Assembly (NCBI GenBank): GCA_014529385.2
Contig: CM043952.1
Location: 150,067,057-150,131,056 of the forward strand
Direction of reading: 5' to 3'
Source: Adiantum capillus-veneris
Lineage: Eukaryota > Streptophyta > Polypodiopsida > Polypodiales > Pteridaceae
DNA: 64,000 nt
Shown here: one piece after another, positions 37,399 to 49,152 of the stretch
How the letters are laid out: the number at the start of each line of letters is the position of its first letter
Position numbering within the stretch: the first letter of the stretch is position 1
Program-made: the position numbers and the translations under genes
The notes under the pieces: model-generated
What the model was told of the DNA's origin: nothing
Databases searched by the model: none
Seen by the model: the letters and a program-made list of their open reading frames with translations, nothing else

Positions 37399-37960
37399 AC
37401 TTGGTGTACTAGAGGGTGCCGTGAGGTGGATGCAATGTTTCTTCCCGTGTTTTGACTTTTAGTCACCGCTACCTTAGAGGCGACTTTGGAAGGTGGTAGC
37501 TCGGTAGGGCCCTCATTAAATGAGGTAGGTAGAATGTCCACGTGAACACTCTGAGGGAGTGTGGGGTCTACACGAGATGTGAATGGTGATTCTACTTTCC
37601 ACCCCCTTCGTTTACTTCACTAGCCGTAGGTTCAGAGCGCGTAGCTCTACTAAAAGTTTCCATCAAACGGCTAAAAACACTAGTTCCAGGTTGTTGGGCC
37701 CAGCTAGGCACAGTTTAATTTGTTTCCCCAGGGCTTTGTGTAAGATGCTCTTCCATAATATCGTAGTCAGAGGAAGAGTCGCTAGCCGCTATATTTGGGT
37801 CTTGGGTTGCACTACCTTGGGTCGCCGCCGAGGGCGTAGACCCTAGCGTGGAAGGATAGTGAGTACCCCCGTAAATCGAAGCACTAGCTAGTTGTTCGGA
37901 CTCTAGCACACGACCAGAGCGTAGATACATGTGCTTTGGGTGCCCTACAAGTGTCGGCAA
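37399..37960 (-). pseudogene. Element A gag N-terminus, broken
   Basis: An ATG at 37960 opens MPTLVGHPKHMYLRSGR, and MYLRSG resembles gag starts of the Ty3/gypsy Tat type. The frame ends in a TAA at about 37717, continues without a stop through QQPGTSVFSRLMETFSRATR to about 37600, stops again, and resumes at 37541. A frame change near 37400 leads into the main ORF. So element A's gag carries about two nonsense codons and a shift at its beginning. Confidence 0.6.
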
Positions 37961-38499
37961 GTACCCTCAAAGGTTACTTGCTTTGTTTTGTGGGTGTTTT
38001 GCACCCCGTTTTCTACTTGATTTTTTCTTGTTTTTGATATTTTTTTAATGTTTGATTTTTTTTTATTGAAGTGTGTGATAGCTCGAAACGAGCATATCAC
38101 TTAAAGGGTCGCTGTGTGCTTTACAGCACAATTTTCGGGCATCTAACGTTCCGTTGGTCCTCAAAAAATCAATTTTTAGCTACGTGTGAAGCTAAAATTA
38201 GTTTTTTTTTAAAGGCGACTGAGGCCTAGGCCTGAGCCTGAGCTTGGGCTTCGGTCTGGGCTTGGATCTGGGAGATATTCCCGATCCCGGTCCTACATTT
38301 AATTTTTTATTTTTTACTTTTTATTTATTTTTAATTTTTTAATTTTTTAAAAAAAATAAATTTTAAGGATAAGGTCGCCGCGGCCTGTGCGAGAGCACAC
38401 ACACACACTATCTACCTACTTCTAACTAATATACCTACTCTTACACACTAACACACTCTATTAACTCTCACTAATCTACTTCCTACTTACTGTACACAA

Positions 38500-38625
38500 A
38501 AAACTAACTACCTTAATACACAAAGAATAAACACAGAACCTTTGAAATCTCTATTAACAAAGAAAACTAACTACCTTAATACACAGAGAATAAACAAAGA
38601 ACCTTTGAAAACTCCATTAACAAAA
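38500..38625. repeat. 63-bp tandem duplication in element A leader
   Basis: Two copies with a few differences, each reading ACTAACTACCTTAATACACA and later GAACCTTTGAAA. Confidence 0.85.
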
Positions 38626-38750
38626 AAAACACACAGTATAACACCAAATCCCTCTTCTCAACACACACACACACTCCTTCCTTACCTTTCCTACAATAGA
38701 AATTGCACCACGGAGAAGCACAGAGTGCTACTCGAGCTTAATGCACGGCA

Positions 38751-38769
38751 TTGCCCGGCAGCGGCGCCA
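38751..38769 (-). promoter_or_regulatory. Element A primer-binding site, Asp-tRNA-like
   Basis: On the minus strand TGGCGCCGCTGCCGGGCAA stands 4 bp from the right LTR. It fits the Asp-tRNA primer site used by several plant Ty3/gypsy groups (TGGCGCCGTTGCCGGGGA) with about two differences. The tRNA assignment is from memory of that consensus. Confidence 0.7.
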
Positions 38770-38773
38770 AAAA

Positions 38774-39383
38774 TGTGCACGTATGTCGCACGTGTCAATG
38801 CAAGTAACTTGCCGATACACCGTGTGCGAGCCACAAATGGCTCCAAGCACACAACAAGCCTAAACTAGTAAACTCAAAGAAGGCGATGGTGTGTCACTCA
38901 CCGCTCTACGCTTGCTTCGTGGAGGATTCCTCGCCGTGAAGAAGAAGGAGACGCCGCTACGCCGCACTCAACCACTTCACCGCTGTCGTGCCTTCGTAAT
39001 GCTCGATGGCCCACACACTCCCTCTCTCTCCCTCTCTCACTCTCTCTCTCTCTCTCACATACACACACAGAGATGAAGAAGAAGAAGAAGGAGATGGAGC
39101 AAGAGCACTCTTCAATTGCACAAATGAGAGAATGAGTGAATTTTAGGTTTAGTTGACTTTTATATGAGCTCGCCCCATTCACACTTGGGCGCCCATCCTT
39201 AGCCAACTAATCCCTTGAATGTTCCAGTTAGAGTGCGCCTCTCATCGGCGGTCACTCTTACCCTTTTCCTATTGGACCGACAAGCCCGGTACCTGACTCT
39301 ACCAAATAGATAATACAATGTCCGCCGTAGGTTACAACGTCCATCGTAGGTAATAGGGTGTCCGTGAGCCGTGAAGGTTAACA
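38774..39383 (-). repeat. Element A 5' LTR (right)
   Basis: 610 bp, TGTGCACG...GTTAACA, matching the left LTR along its whole length. It contains a CT/CA microsatellite at about 39020-39067. As the 5' LTR it should hold the promoter for the minus-strand transcript. Confidence 0.9.
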
Positions 39384-42300
39384 GTAACCCTGGTTTTGAT
39401 ACCTTTATGCCGTATGTAGAGATGGTCATAGCCCCAATCTTGCACCTTTTTGAGTTTTCACATGAATGGTTGTCCCAAAATAACCTCAAAGTTGTTGCCT
39501 TTTCAAAATTCAACTACAAAAAGGTGTGCTCATACTCTATTCTATAAGAGGATATAATAATTTGTTCTAGCATCCCTAAGGATCTCTCTATGTATCCATT
39601 AGCTAGTTCCAACTTGACGCACGTTTTTCTTAGAGCTGGTCTTCCCCATTTCTCCCAGATTCCCTTTGTAGCAATAGCTATTATAGGCCCACTGTCAAGT
39701 ATGTCTATCATTTCTACTCCTTTGTACTCGAGTGGTAAGGTGGTGTTTCATTCTTCACCTTCACATAGTCACCCACCTTATTCATTGGTACTGGATTTGC
39801 CTTTGGTTTCTTAGTCAAAGTTTCACCCATGCTGACATTTGCGAGTCGGTCATGTGAAGGTATTTTCTACCTATCTTTTCCAGGTGTTTTCCCATTTGAC
39901 CCCATAGGTTTGTGGTCTAATTTTTAGCAATTTTCAGAGAGTAATCTTGCATTGTATAGGAGAATACATCAAATCATGCAAGCTTTTAGTATCCATCATT
40001 TTTGGTGTGTCTTTCCACTGAGAAGGTACCACTCTAATGTCAAAATTTTTTTCATTCTCTCCTATGAAGGATGTCAAAGTCTATAGAGAGTGTGGTTTGC
40101 TCTTTTTAGATGCTATGGACCTTGCGTCTTTGTATAGAGATTGTATATCTCCAGGATAGAACTCGTGATCCATGTTGATCTTAGGGATAGGTGCTAACTG
40201 CAAATTAGCACCACCATGTTTGTGGTTTTTTATTGTCTCCCATAAGCATTGTGGCCATAGCTCATCCAATTTAGGAATTGGATGTATCTCAGGAGTCTTT
40301 GCCTTGTCCGTAGTATTTGCAACAACCCTCATATCCATGAGACTTTGCATTGTTCTAGCATTCGCAACAGCCCTTGTATCCAAATTTATTTCCTTTTTTG
40401 CTATTATTTGTTTGATCATGTTGTCTAGATGCTTAGCGTAGTGTTTGAGTAGGTAATCTCATCCATATCCATCACAATATCCATAGATTTTGAATTGTTC
40501 ACCTACATTGTTTTCCTTGAGCACATTTGAATTTACCTTTTAGGCACATGCTTTACTTGCTCTGGAGTTTTCAAGGTGTCTGCCTATTTTAGAGCTCTAG
40601 CTTTTCTATGAGCTATTTGCATATTTCCATCCATTTTTTTAAAAATTTTGGATGCAGATATATTTGCAATCTTTGTTTTAGTGCCTAGTTGGGTTTGAAT
40701 CTAGCCTCGTTGGCTTGCAACATGGCATTGAAGTGCTCATTCACTTTCTCAACCAAAACTGAATCTCCCAATGACATTGTGATAAGTTCTCTTTTTTTGT
40801 TTGTTCCCTAGTTTCCTTTTCTTGTTTCAGCTGCTCTTTGGTTTGTTGCAGCTTAGTTTCTAGAGCCGTTTTCTCTTTCAACCTTTTTGCTTTTATTTTG
40901 TCTCATTTGGCTTTCCACGATTTTCTTCCAATTCTCATCGATATGTTCTCAATTTTTGTTTGAACAGGCAATGTGGGTTCATCTTCAACACGTGCATTTT
41001 TGGTAGCTTCTTGAGCTTGCGCTCGAGTCAGCACATGTACAAGAACTATTGGCCCTTTCTTAGATCTACTTGAAGAAGGAATCACTCCTACAATGTTCAC
41101 TATTGCTTTCCCCTTGTTGTTTAGATTCCTAGCACGTTCTTGGAGTAGATGGTCTCTTCCACAACCATCACAGAATCCAAAGATTTCTATTTGTTGAAAC
41201 TTTTTTAGACAACCTTGTGCCCAATGGTCACCTCCACATTCATAACATGGACCTTCTTGTTGCATAGCTAGTGATCTGGACACTAGTTGTTCTTGTCTGA
41301 TGAGGATGGTATTTGAACCATACTCTTGATTGGCTATGAACATGAGCGTATTCTCATCCATGGAGTACTGATTTCTCATGGGTTATGGAACATGTGTTGG
41401 CTGAGTGTAGTTGACTACTACTCTACCATCATTTAGAAGAGATGGTTGCTTCCCTAGCATACATTGCGGTTTCAACTGAGTGCTACACCACGGGGTGAAA
41501 TGACCCCCTGCACAACTCTCACATCTCCTCAATTGAGGTTGTCGTACATACACGTTATGTCCATAGAATTGGTTTATTCTTCTAATCACCTCCTTGACCA
41601 CTTGATCAATGCTTGATTTCATAGGATTTTGAACATCTAGCTTGGTTGTGGATTCTCTCTTTGGATATGAGGCACTACTAGTTGTATTTTCTACGTCTTT
41701 CGTCACCTCCCCATAGATTTTAGAATTATCAACTAGAAAAAGAGCTTCTCTAGTGACTTGCTCAAACATTGGGCATGATTTCAAATGTAGGTCCTTTTTT
41801 AGAGTCTCATTCCTCAAGCCCTCAATTAACTGAGAATTGACAGTCTCTCATCTTGCAATAGCTCTCTCATAGGATACCTCTCTATGTACTATTTGAAGCG
41901 AAGCAAAGATTCCTTCACCTTCTTGTTAGCTTTTTGCTTGAAAGTGTAGACCTGTGCACCGTGTTGTGCTTGATTCCCCTTTTTTAGAAATCCTCTACAA
42001 ACTTGTGTAACAGTTGTGCTATGTTTGGAAAATCATCTCTATTTAGTGGTTACAGCCATGTCAAAGTTGTTCCTTCCAATGTCAATCCAAATCCCTCGTA
42101 GTGGATGTGAAAATTCACAATCTGCTCAACTCTAGAAGATTGTTTGAAGTGTGAGACATGAGCATATGGATCCCCCAACCCACTGTACTTTGTTTTGACA
42201 CATTGGGCTACTTGAAATAGTCTCATTTTTTGTGACTCAGTCACCCATCTGACCAATTCATGGTCTCTTGCAAAGATGTCTCTTGCTCTCTCTTCTTGTA

Positions 42301-42780
42301 TAGAGAAAATATCGGTGGAATCCTCTCTGATATGTGCTATAGTTTTTTATTGAAGTTAATTTGAGATCAAAGTAGCATTGTATGTATACATTTCTAGGTT
42401 GATCGAATTAACAAGTTTTACTCTCTTCCATACTTATCTACCATCAATACTTGCATTCCCTGGGCATCTGTATACTTGGATGCATAGAGGTTCTTATGGA
42501 ATGTCAATTCTCTAGCATTGGGTTCTACACACTTGTAGAAGGTATATGAATCTCCATTTGTGAATCCATACAAGCCTTCATGAGAAAAATTCGTTAGAAC
42601 TCTCATGGATTTGTTGGTTTTGATGAATCTCATGTCATTTTGTTGATCAGAGGATGCCTCTCCTCTAGATTTTCTCCAAATCCCACTATCAAAGGTATTG
42701 CAACATTTCTTGCTGTTTGCATGTCTCTAAGATAAGTAGAAAACCATGGTGGTGGATGAGTTTTCATGTTCAAAGCTCAC
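39384..42780 (-). pseudogene. Element B, 5' half: gag and protease
   Basis: Reading down: gag N-terminal module (GLYGFTNGDSYTFYKC, LMVDKYGRE; 42420-42633), gag core (KYSGLGDPYAHVSHFKQ, GFGLTLEGTTLTW; 42050-42190), and two knuckles (CYECGGDHWAQGC intact, CDGCGRDHLLQE with its last Cys lost; 41140-41260). A Lys-rich middle follows, then a protease (MIDILDSGPIIAIATK at ~39700, where DSGAG has become DSGPI, and LANGYIERSLGMLEQ). The sentence ends at GYDHLYIRHKG and resumes at 30548 beyond element A. Frames change many times. A run of 11 C at about 42841 lies just upstream. Confidence 0.75.
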
Positions 42781-43989
42781 TCAATACCCTCAAGATAGTT
42801 TCTGACAAGCCCACTTTGGCTTAGTGCAACTTATCACTTCCCCCCCCCCCCCGATCAGGTCTCTCAGAAGTTAGGTATTTGTGGTCCTTTGGTCTCTAGA
42901 AACTGGTTCTAGGTACCCTGAAAGTTTAGAATTAGGAAACTTGAAAAAATTCGGGTTCAAAAAGAAAACTTTCAATTTCAATTCAATTTGGTCTAGGTGT
43001 ATTCCATTGCTTGCAAACATTCTTCTTGTCTATACCTGACTCAATTTGGAGTTGTCTATAAAAAGTTAGAGAAATTTTGGTAAACTGCACTTGAAACAAG
43101 ACTCAAAATAGTCTCATGACCATGATACAAGAACTTTTGCTTATATCTTGGTTTGTAGAAGGTATTTTTAGCTTAAACTTGAGATTTGAGATGTACTCAA
43201 GTATGTTTACAATCTCATCAAGTCAGATATCCCCTATGAGGTCCCCAATCCCGAAAGATTGGGACGACTTGATAGTTAGCCTTCCTTTATTCTCAAGCCC
43301 CATTGATGACATCCTACTCCAATTTCATGAATCAAGGACACAAGCAACATAAGAGAAAAAGACCTCTATCCATCACAATGGTGGTTGTAAGGGTCATGCA
43401 CTATAAGCCAGGTTGATAAATCAAAGGATCATAAGGGAAGCTTATTCCTATATCAGAGAGAAAAAATCTCATTGATATACTTAGGAGCTATAAACAACAC
43501 CTTTTCCCCCACATTTAAGAGGCACGGCTGCCATTCATAAATCATAAATGTGATTTGAGACATATGCTTAACTAACTAATAGTCTTGTGAAAAGTACCCG
43601 ACTATTCAGGTCCACACGTATGTAGATATAGATTTTTTTGGATACTTGTCTCCCACTTTCCACATCGCCCTCACCCGATCTTCTTGTTTTTTAATTACTA
43701 CCAGATTGTTTCACATATGCAAATACCATTCCTTTATTAATTTCTGGAACAGGTTCTTTTACATAGCTGTTCAAACATCACCAAAACAATTCAAAAAAAA
43801 ACTAATGAAGACAGTCCTATATTTTTTTTATTTAAAAAATCTAAATTTCTTATGAGTTTTCCGCTACTTACGGACTTTCTCTATCTAACCAACAGAGCCT
43901 TTGCAAAAGATTTTCTTATTTTAACCGTCGCGAATTGCACAACTTTCCCTCTCGCTAACCGCAAGGCATCTCTCTACCCGCGAGGCGCT
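42781..43989. other. Unassigned spacer
   Basis: No identifiable frame or repeat beyond the C homopolymer at about 42841-42851. Sequence near 43905-43975 has CGCTAAC phrases faintly like the end of the LTR at 28612, too short to call. Confidence 0.35.
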
Positions 43990-44950
43990 AACTCCACAAT
44001 GTAGAAAAGCTAATTAATGTTGATCTCTTTTGGATCAATGACCACTTGGATATAGCCTCAAAATCCATCCAAGAAGTTGTAAGATTCCTTTCTACCCATT
44101 CTTTCTAAGACGTGATTGGTGATAGGAAGAAGACAATTGTCTCTTATGGTTGCTAATTAACTAAGGTTGACACATACCCTTAGCGTCCCATTTTTTTAAT
44201 GTACTATCACAATCAAAGATAACCAATATGTGTGTTCAATCTCATATATGTATTTTGATCTATTCAACTTTTCAATCTCTTCCTTGATGTTTTTAGAGAA
44301 TGTCTCAATTGAGGTTTCAATATCAAATTCTTGTATGGATGTTTTCAGGACGTCCTTCTAAGAATGATCCTTCAGGTTTATCCTTGTAACTGATCCTACT
44401 TGTTTCAAATATAGGTAGTCGTTTCCCAGTCTTGGATTGATTGTTTTTGCCTCAAAAAGGGTTGTCCCAAAATGATTTTATAGTTGCTTTTTGTTCCAAA
44501 ATCTACAATGACAAAAATATGTTGGTAGTCAATTCCACAAGAGATGACATTTTCCAATAATTCCATTGGTCGCTCAATGTGACCGTCTACCACTTGTATT
44601 TCCATTCTTCTTTCCCTTATTTTTGGTCTAATCTAGATTCTTGTACTACTTTGGTGGTTATAGAAATGCCAACTATGATTTTTACATCGTTATACTTCAC
44701 AAGAAGAGTAGTACTCCCTTCGACGTTGCCTTCACAATAATCTCCTACCTTGTTCATCAAAATTGGATTGACAAGTTTACCTCAAGATTCATCTTGTTAA
44801 ATCTCTTAGGCTTTTTCCTTTGTTAATCCTATGATTCTCACTTTTTCCAATGTGTTTTGTAGATCTTCCCATAGATGTGGCTTGATCTTTAATAGTTATT
44901 CCAATGTAATATATTAGTAGCAGGCTAGCAAAGCGATCTAGTTTTTAGCC
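43990..44950 (-). pseudogene. Protease joined to Tat-like RT, remnant
   Basis: Reading down: NKVGDYCEGN and a worn active-site stretch (~44700-44760), then VDGHIERPMELLENVISCGI, FVIVDFGTKSNYKIILGQPF (44405-44605) and RINLKDHS, the protease end seen in elements C and the 5-7 kb remnant. Within about 60 bp RT begins: KNIKEEIEKLNRSKYIYEIE, TLRVCVNLS, ATIRDNCLLPITNHVLERM, YNFLDGF (44300-44010). The RT is the Tat type. There are at least four stops. This copy ties the protease family of the gag-protease elements to a Tat-like pol, though the join itself may be a deletion. Confidence 0.75.
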
Positions 44951-46775
44951 CCATATTATAACTTCAATTATTTTTTATATAAAACCCTTCATGTTCAAAG
45001 TTGTAATTTAAATTATTTCTACAAAAAAGTAAAGTAGATAGTTGGGCTTATCAGCTTCTTGCTTGTAATTACCCGTATGTAGTCTCTAGTCCCTTCCTAC
45101 ATAGATTTGAGTCCATTTGACATTCTAGAACCTTGGATAAGGTATATTAGCCCTTTTTTCTCAAAAACCCTTATGAAGCTATTGGATAATAAGCATAGGT
45201 ACTATCTTTAAGGTATATGTACTCTCCTACAACCTTCTATTTCTCATAACTCCCTCATTGATTAGCTGTTTGGAGCATCGTCAGTTCCATTGTGTTTGCA
45301 GGTGAAAGCTCTATGCAACATTATAACTTTCTCACAATGATTCCTTAAGTTTTTTTAATCTAATCCTCTTCTAATTTGATCATAATTCAAGTTTTTAGCA
45401 TCCACATTGCATTATATGTGTAGGAGAGGTATTCAACAACATTGTTAAGCTATTTTATGTGTAGGAGAGGTATTAAGCAACATTGTTAAGCTATTTTATG
45501 TGTAGGAGAGGTATTAAGCAACATTGTTAAGCTATAGGGTACATATTGAGTCAAAACAAACTATGTCAAGACATCCATGTAGATAATAAGCATTCTGTTT
45601 GAAAAGTGATTGAAATGTGAATTTGAGACCCTAAGCATGCGTGTTTAGCTTTGTCTACTTGAGCTATAAGTAATTTGGTAACAATTGGACTTTGTTTTCT
45701 TAGTGAATTGTCAAGGTTTACTTATGAATGTTACGATTATGTTTTTCTATCTGGTATACAGTTAAGTGTTACATTGAGTAGATAAGGATTGAGTGTGTTT
45801 TCAAAGAAATTAATGAGTTCTTGCCTCCATGCACTAATCATGTTGACTCTATTCCACGGTATGACATTTATGTATGCAACCCTTGCTACCCCTATAATAA
45901 GATAGAGTGAGGCCTGGAAACCCACGTAGTGCTCATATATAATTGTCCAACATTTCCTCTAGATTCACCTAGAGTAAAACATTACCTTTTAGAAACCGCA
46001 TAGTTGAGGATTGTCATCTTCAACTCTGTAGAGGTGTCTTGGGAGTAGTGATACTTCCCAAGGACCTTTTAGGTAGAGAATATGTTGTTTTTGAGTGGTT
46101 GATGAGTAGGCTATGTTAGAGTCTAAAAGCGGGGATTTTATTTTTGCAAGCTTTTGTTTTGAGCTTTTACAATTGAAACTATTTTTTTGAGCTTTTGAAC
46201 CCTGATTTACACTAATGATATCTTTAAGTATCATTGTGTCATGGAAAAACTCAAAGCCTCATAGTACAATCCTTCAACTACCGAACACTTTTAAGGAATA
46301 TGGAAGCATGTCTATGCTTATGCAAAATGGAAATTTGTAAAAAGCACCATTTGTATGTATTTTTGAGCTTGTACATAGAACATGAGTCTTAAAAAATTTT
46401 CCAGAATCTCCTTTGTATGGAGACCTCTTCATAAAAAAAACTGTACACCCTTTCTTGGGCTCCCACATGGGAGATCCTTCACATAAACTCTAATTTCCAT
46501 CACTTTGACAAATTTTTAATCTCACAAAATTCAACACATTCTCAATAGTGTCAACATAATCTAACTACATAGGAAAGCTCCAATCAAATTCATTAGAATA
46601 TCATGTGGCCATCATGTACGAAACAAACACAAATGAAACATATGGAGCATACCAAAATTCGATGTCAATGTCATATGGCTACCATGTACATAAAAACATA
46701 AATCAAAACATCAAGATGTCTATTGTTAGAATAGAGTTTCCTCAACCAAGTGTGGATCCACAATCCAAATTTCAC
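44951..46775. other. Unassigned; some minus-strand coding-like text
   Basis: Minus-strand runs at 45989-46234 (KGPWEVSLLPRHLYRVEDDN) and 45737-45925 look protein-like but have no family I recognise. They could be further exons or 3' sequence of the methyltransferase-like locus. At 46404-46480 there is a copy of a short sequence (CTCCTTTGTATGGAGACC ... TTGGGCTCCCACATGGGA) that also occurs in an intron-like stretch at about 54199-54290. Confidence 0.35.
45415..45537. repeat. 41-bp tandem repeat, three units
   Basis: TAGGAGAGGTATT... recurs at 45421, 45462 and 45503. Units two and three are identical and unit one has a few changes. Confidence 0.95.
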
Positions 46776-48263
46776 AGGTCCACATGCAATTTCAGACAAA
46801 CATCTTTCATAGAGCACATCATCTAGCTCTAGACACATGCAATGCCTCATATCTTCCACAGAAGCTCGGGTCAAACCACCACACCCCGCAAACAAGTCCA
46901 AAACAGTCATGAGGCTCAGTAAATGTTGCTAGCAACCACCTGACCATATAAAAAGTGAATTAGAAACCTAATGCAAACACATATATACTATAAAATTCAC
47001 TACTATCATACTTTGGACTACACTTACTGAAAGAACAAAGAAGACTGCTTTGCCCTGCCTCTAAGAATAACACCATCAATCTCAATGGGGAAGAGTACAT
47101 CATCTATCATGTAGCTATAATCTGTTGGAAACAATCTCTTGGCAATTTTCTCCCGTGCCTCTCTATCATAGTGTGGCACGGGATGGCCAACACAATACCA
47201 AAGACACATGGTTTGTTATCTCACCGCTTCTCTAGTGAGTGGATACTGATATGGCTTCTTATTACACATGAGGGTCCATGTACGTAAGAGTACAAGTCCC
47301 ACCCTAGTTGTATCTGCAATAAAATCTCCAATATGCTCGGCCATGCACATGGTGACTAAAAACCCCTCATCATCCAAAAACTCATGAGCAACATCCATGC
47401 ACCCTGTCACTAGACCACTGGAAAATGTGTTCCACTTGGGAACACTCATGCCCTCTTCAAAAGTGAACGATTACATGTAAGCAGACAACCATAGTTAGCT
47501 ACAAGTACTAGTCTAAAGAAAAGTTACTTACCCGATAGGATTGGTCCTAGACCATCCACAAGAAAAATTGTAGGAAAATCTGCAAAGATACTCCTAGCAA
47601 CCTCATGACACGGCACACCATCTTAGATATATAGATTTTTATTCTGTGTCGCAAAAAAATTTATTGATGCTACTAGAAAACCAAATATAAATCATGTTCA
47701 AAACCATAGAGCAATGCAAGAAGAAAATGCATATAACTAACCATTATCCAAATCTACCTATCAAGGGCAAACTTATCAATTTGTGATATATCCACAAGCA
47801 AGACATCTACAACCGTTTGGTAAGGGAACCCTGCAAGCATTATCCAAATTAGCTTTGAATTAGAAAACATGGAAGACGAAATTGCTAACAATTTTCTTAA
47901 ACTTACCAACAGATCATGTGATTGGCCTTCTCTCCCAAGCCTCTGGCCCAAGACAAGACTCTGCAACAAACAAAATAGTGTGCACCAATGAGGATGTAGT
48001 GGGTACATTAGAAGAGGGTTTCATATGGGGTATATTGGTTGCCAAAGAGGACATGCCGGGCTCCATAGATGGCACAATGGGAGGCATAGAAGAGGGAGTG
48101 GGTATCCTTGATGTACTTGGAGGCTCCATTTTGCCTTTACCCTTCTTGAGTGCATTGCTTGCTAGTGGAGTACCTTGAGAGACACTCTCAACGGTGTTTT
48201 GAGTAAATCCATGAGAAACAAGAGGGAGAGACTTTTCTTGTATCTCCTCTAAGTACTCATCAC
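46776..48263 (-). pseudogene. Locus D, 3' exons: methyltransferase-like (broken)
   Basis: Five exon-like blocks on the minus strand with splice-site borders: 48263-47907 (ends G|GTAAGT), 47830-47758 (FPYQTVVDVLLVDISQ), about 47600-47532 (SIFADFPTIFLVDGLG, then G|GTAAGT), 47454-47028 (GMSVPKWNTF, FLDDEGFLVTMCMAEHIGDF, then IDDVLFPIEIDGVILRGRAK), and about 46928-46776 (VLDLFAGCGGLTRASVEDM, CMCLELDDVLYERC). Reading phase carries over at two of the joins. The last exon is a SAM-binding motif I plus acidic loop. Its position at the C-terminal side, after a strand-like EGFLVTMC and a KQSSLFF helix, fits beta-type amino-methyltransferases. No clear DPPY/SPPW catalytic motif is seen. A TGA and a TAA (CGA and CAA changed) break it. 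A C5-methyltransferase is the alternative. Confidence 0.55.
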
Positions 48264-48268
48264 TCTCA
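48264..48268. repeat. Copia target-site duplication, left
   Basis: TCTCA, identical to 53797-53801. Confidence 0.9.
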
Positions 48269-49092
48269 TGTTAGGAAATAAGGCGTAGCTAAATAGATTT
48301 TTGAGTAGATTACTTAATGGAGAGAGATAGATTTCACACACAAGAGATTATAGAGTAGAGAGAGAGAGAGAGAGAGAGTACACACGATATACGTGGTTCA
48401 CCCAATGTGGGCTACATCCACGGGAAAGCAGCCACTCAATGGCTTTAGCACTTCAAAAGAAGAAGTAGTTTACAAAGGGATTAAACCCTTAATAGAGCTC
48501 CCGCCTTGCTTCACTCTCACCACCTCACACTCACCTTGTTGCATCAACTTCACACTATGAAATGTGTGTAGAAATGGCCTCCTTTTATAGGCCAAAAGGG
48601 CTGCCCTCTCTTATGAGAGACAGCCATGTGTAGCCGCCCTTGTGCGAATAACTCCAAATCGGACCCTCCAATCCGTCCATGTGTGGCCGCCCTTGAGAAG
48701 ACAAGTCCGCTTTTGAATTCGGCCACCGGCCATCGGCCATTGACTTCCGACCACCGGCCAACCGACCATTGACTTCCGACCATCGGCCACCGGCCATTGA
48801 ATTCGGCCACCGGCCACCGGCCATTGACTTCCGACCACCGGCCAACCGACCGGTTGTTTTCCGACCACTTTCCGGCTGCCGTCCGGCCATAATATTCCGG
48901 CGAAAAAAAAAGTCTCGGGGGCCTCCGTCCCCGAGGCCTCTAAAGTTGCCCCTGATTCTTGTCCGTGAAAATTTTGGTTTCCGGTAAGTGATTTTCCTTC
49001 ACGCACGCTGGCTCTCCTCATAATGGGGGCCTTACAAATGTGCGCTTTTACCACAGAAAATTACAAGGGTAAATCAGGCTCCATACTTAACA
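48269..49092 (-). repeat. Copia 3' LTR (left), 824 bp
   Basis: TGTTAGG...CTTAACA as written on the plus strand. It holds a GGCCACCGGCCATTGACTTCC-type tandem expansion at about 48720-48860 and a segment with CTCGGGG/CCCCGAG inverted repeat at 48914-48935 that the other LTR lacks. A GA tract lies at 48358-48379. Confidence 0.93.
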
Positions 49093-49103
49093 ATCTCCCA
49101 CTT
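49093..49103 (-). promoter_or_regulatory. Copia polypurine tract
   Basis: Minus strand AAGTGGGAGAT directly before the 3' LTR start. It is the usual copia form. Confidence 0.85.
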
Positions 49104-49152
49104 GGATACTGATCTCCAAACCAAACCTGTGACTGCTTTCCATTCTGGCTTC

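Larger units (their letters stand above)
37961..38773 (-). other. Element A leader with two adjacent hairpins
   Basis: Non-coding leader between primer site and gag. Two perfect or nearly perfect stem-loops lie close together: 38075-38100 (GTGATAGCTCG against CGAGCATATCAC, one bulge) and 38115-38130 (TGTGCT, loop TTAC, AGCACA). A 63-bp tandem duplication lies at 38500-38625. Packaging or dimer signals are expected in such leaders, but nothing here proves the role. Confidence 0.6.
30549..39383 (-). mobile_element. Element A: complete 8.8-kb gag-protease LTR retroelement
   Basis: Two LTRs of 612 and 610 bp flank a 7.6-kb interior. The 5 bp outside are GTAAC on both sides (30544-30548, 39384-39388), an exact target-site duplication. 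The primer site lies beside the right LTR and the polypurine tract beside the left one, so the element reads on the minus strand. Coding from 37960 to 33150 gives gag, a retropepsin and a WVPK-motif ORF. There is no RT, RNase H or integrase anywhere inside, so it must be mobilised by a partner. The LTRs differ at roughly two dozen sites by eye, mostly transitions, plus CT-tract length, so insertion is not recent. It sits inside the protease end of element B. Confidence 0.9.

Noticed and set aside
42841-42851. C homopolymer as a polypurine tract
   Set aside because: It is a pure C run with no LTR-like TG start next to it.
43905-43975. Second LTR of element B
   Set aside because: Only short CGCTAAC phrases agree with the LTR end at 28612; too little to support it.
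46671-46910. Complete cytosine-5 methyltransferase
   Set aside because: DLFAGCGG fits C5 motif I, but no PCQ or ENV motif follows downstream, and the exon order fits a beta-type amino enzyme better. Kept only as an alternative.
48550-49054. Overlapping minus-strand ORFs rich in Gly, Trp and Arg
   Set aside because: They translate the GGCC-rich tandem repeat inside the copia LTR; the same happens at 53446-53706.
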